Shown one piece after another: positions 63,386 through 64,000 of a stretch of 64,000 bases of DNA. This DNA is from Myxococcaceae bacterium. GTDB taxonomy: Bacteria; Myxococcota; Myxococcia; Myxococcales; Myxococcaceae. Location: the NCBI GenBank assembly GCA_016793095.1, contig JAEUJQ010000012.1, forward strand, positions 96,602 to 160,601. Direction: 5' to 3'. Each line of letters starts with the position of its first letter. Positions within the stretch are counted from its first letter, which is position 1. A program made the translations under genes and the position numbers. The notes under the pieces are model-generated. The model made no database searches. It saw only the letters and a list, made by a program, of their open reading frames with translations, and was not told the DNA's origin.

Positions 63386-64000
63386 CGGACCTCCTCGTGC
63401 GCCACGCTGGTGTTGCGGATGATGACGATGCGGTTGAGGCGCTCCTTCTGCACCAGGGCCATGCGCTCACCGTCGAACAGCGTGCGGATGGTGGTGTGGT
63501 GGTTTCGCTCGGTGCCCATGTCGATGTCGTCTTCGTTGCGCAGCGACAGCGTGAGCGCCCCGAGCTCCTGCGCGAGCGTGAGGATCTCGGCCTCCTCGGG
63601 GATCACCAGCAGCGAGACGTTCGCGTACTCGCGCTGCCCGTCGGGCACGAGGTTGATGTTGGTGGTGCCGGTGATCTTTCCCGTCGCCAGCACGATGACG
63701 TTCTGCATCAGCGTCACTGCCACCTGCTCGCTGGTGTTCGGATCCTTGAAGGTGCCGATGATGTCGACGTGATCGTTGGGGCGCACCCACCCGCCGACCG
63801 ACTGCGCGCCCTTCGTCTCGATGGTGATGGCGCGGGCCTTCTTCTGCACCTTCGTGGACAGGCGCTCGGCCGCCTTCGTCGTCTCGAACTGGCTCCACAG
63901 CAGCGGGTCGCCCGCCTGGATGGGCACCAGCACCTTCTGGTTCACGATGTACGAGGCCGAGTCGGGCTTCACCACCGACGAGGTGACGAACTGCTCGGGG
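63382..64000 (-). CDS. cpaB: Flp pilus assembly protein CpaB/RcpC, C-terminal part (cut by window edge)
   Basis: About 206 residues are visible and the frame stays open to the right edge. SAF-domain remnants (EQFVTSSVVKPDSASYIVNQ, then KVLVPIQAGDPLLWSQFE) are followed by the RcpC region: KARAITIETKGAQSVGGWVR, then PNDHVDIIGTF, and VTLMQNVIVLATG. CpaB is a periplasmic subunit of the Flp/Tad pilus machine. The other tad genes should lie beyond the right edge. Confidence 0.9.
   Translation of the reverse strand, partial: PEQFVTSSVVKPDSASYIVNQKVLVPIQAGDPLLWSQFETTKAAERLSTKVQKKARAITIETKGAQSVGGWVRPNDHVDIIGTFKDPNTSEQVAVTLMQNVIVLATGKITGTTNINLVPDGQREYANVSLLVIPEEAEILTLAQELGALTLSLRNEDDIDMGTERNHHTTIRTLFDGERMALVQKERLNRIVIIRNTSVAHEEVR

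Overview
The window is about 64 kb of GC-rich DNA with strong G/C preference at third codon positions. It is packed with gene types typical of Myxococcota: aspartate-alanine-glycine-rich lipoproteins, a fibro-slime lipoprotein, a MYXO-CTERM-like tail, a kinase with the HRDLSPHN catalytic loop, an HSDL2-type dehydrogenase, a wax-ester synthase-type acyltransferase and a Flp-pilus gene. A large-genome myxobacterium (Cystobacterineae-like) is the most likely source; this is inferred from gene content, not from a marker gene. No rRNA, tRNA, CRISPR array or intact transposase was seen.

Layout. 0-7.6 kb: an interrupted HEAT-like gene, a lipoprotein that looks like an inactivated M3 peptidase, a Uma2 nuclease, a zinc-ribbon protein, an SPFH/SHOCT protein, a methyltransferase and a Tat-exported flavin amine oxidase. 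7.8-14.1 kb: an ABC exporter pair, a PMT-type glycosyltransferase, KdsD/KpsF and a response-regulator/kinase hybrid. 14.2-19.0 kb: a predicted operon of a very long charged-helix protein, TatB and a TatC with a large insertion, preceded by an MFS transporter. 19.1-24.1 kb: an RCC1-propeller lipoprotein, a scar in which the 3' end of an hsdR gene abuts a copy of the 5' end of the MFS gene, and a GT22-type mannosyltransferase. 24.1-28 kb: a TPR-like protein, a coupled pair ending in an M50-like membrane protease, an intergenic array of about seven 48-50 bp repeats and a Cys-rich lipoprotein.

28-40 kb: a chemoreceptor, a histone-deacetylase-family enzyme, two short-chain dehydrogenases, a MopE-like metal-motif lipoprotein, an alpha/beta hydrolase, a phospholipase-D-family protein without a signal peptide, an H1-like lysine-rich protein, a cupin and two coupled LuxR-type regulators. 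40.3-44.4 kb: grpE, dnaK and a serine/threonine kinase packed as one unit. 44.5-53 kb: lipoproteins, RadA, an ankyrin/propeller pair and a WS/DGAT acyltransferase.

53-60.3 kb: a transglutaminase-elicitor-type protein whose upstream region carries two perfect palindromes, a carotenoid-oxygenase-like and a PhoD-like Tat-exported lipoprotein in one operon, and an annexin-repeat/phospholipase-D fusion with a STAS-like neighbour. The right edge holds a GAF-GGDEF protein and the 3' part of cpaB.

Links between genes: tatB/tatC sit in the same window as three predicted Tat substrates (amine oxidase, carotenoid oxygenase, PhoD). The most novel-looking items are the annexin-PLD fusion, the TatC insertion, the long single-alpha-helix protein in the tat operon, the hsdR/MFS chimeric junction and the intergenic repeat array.
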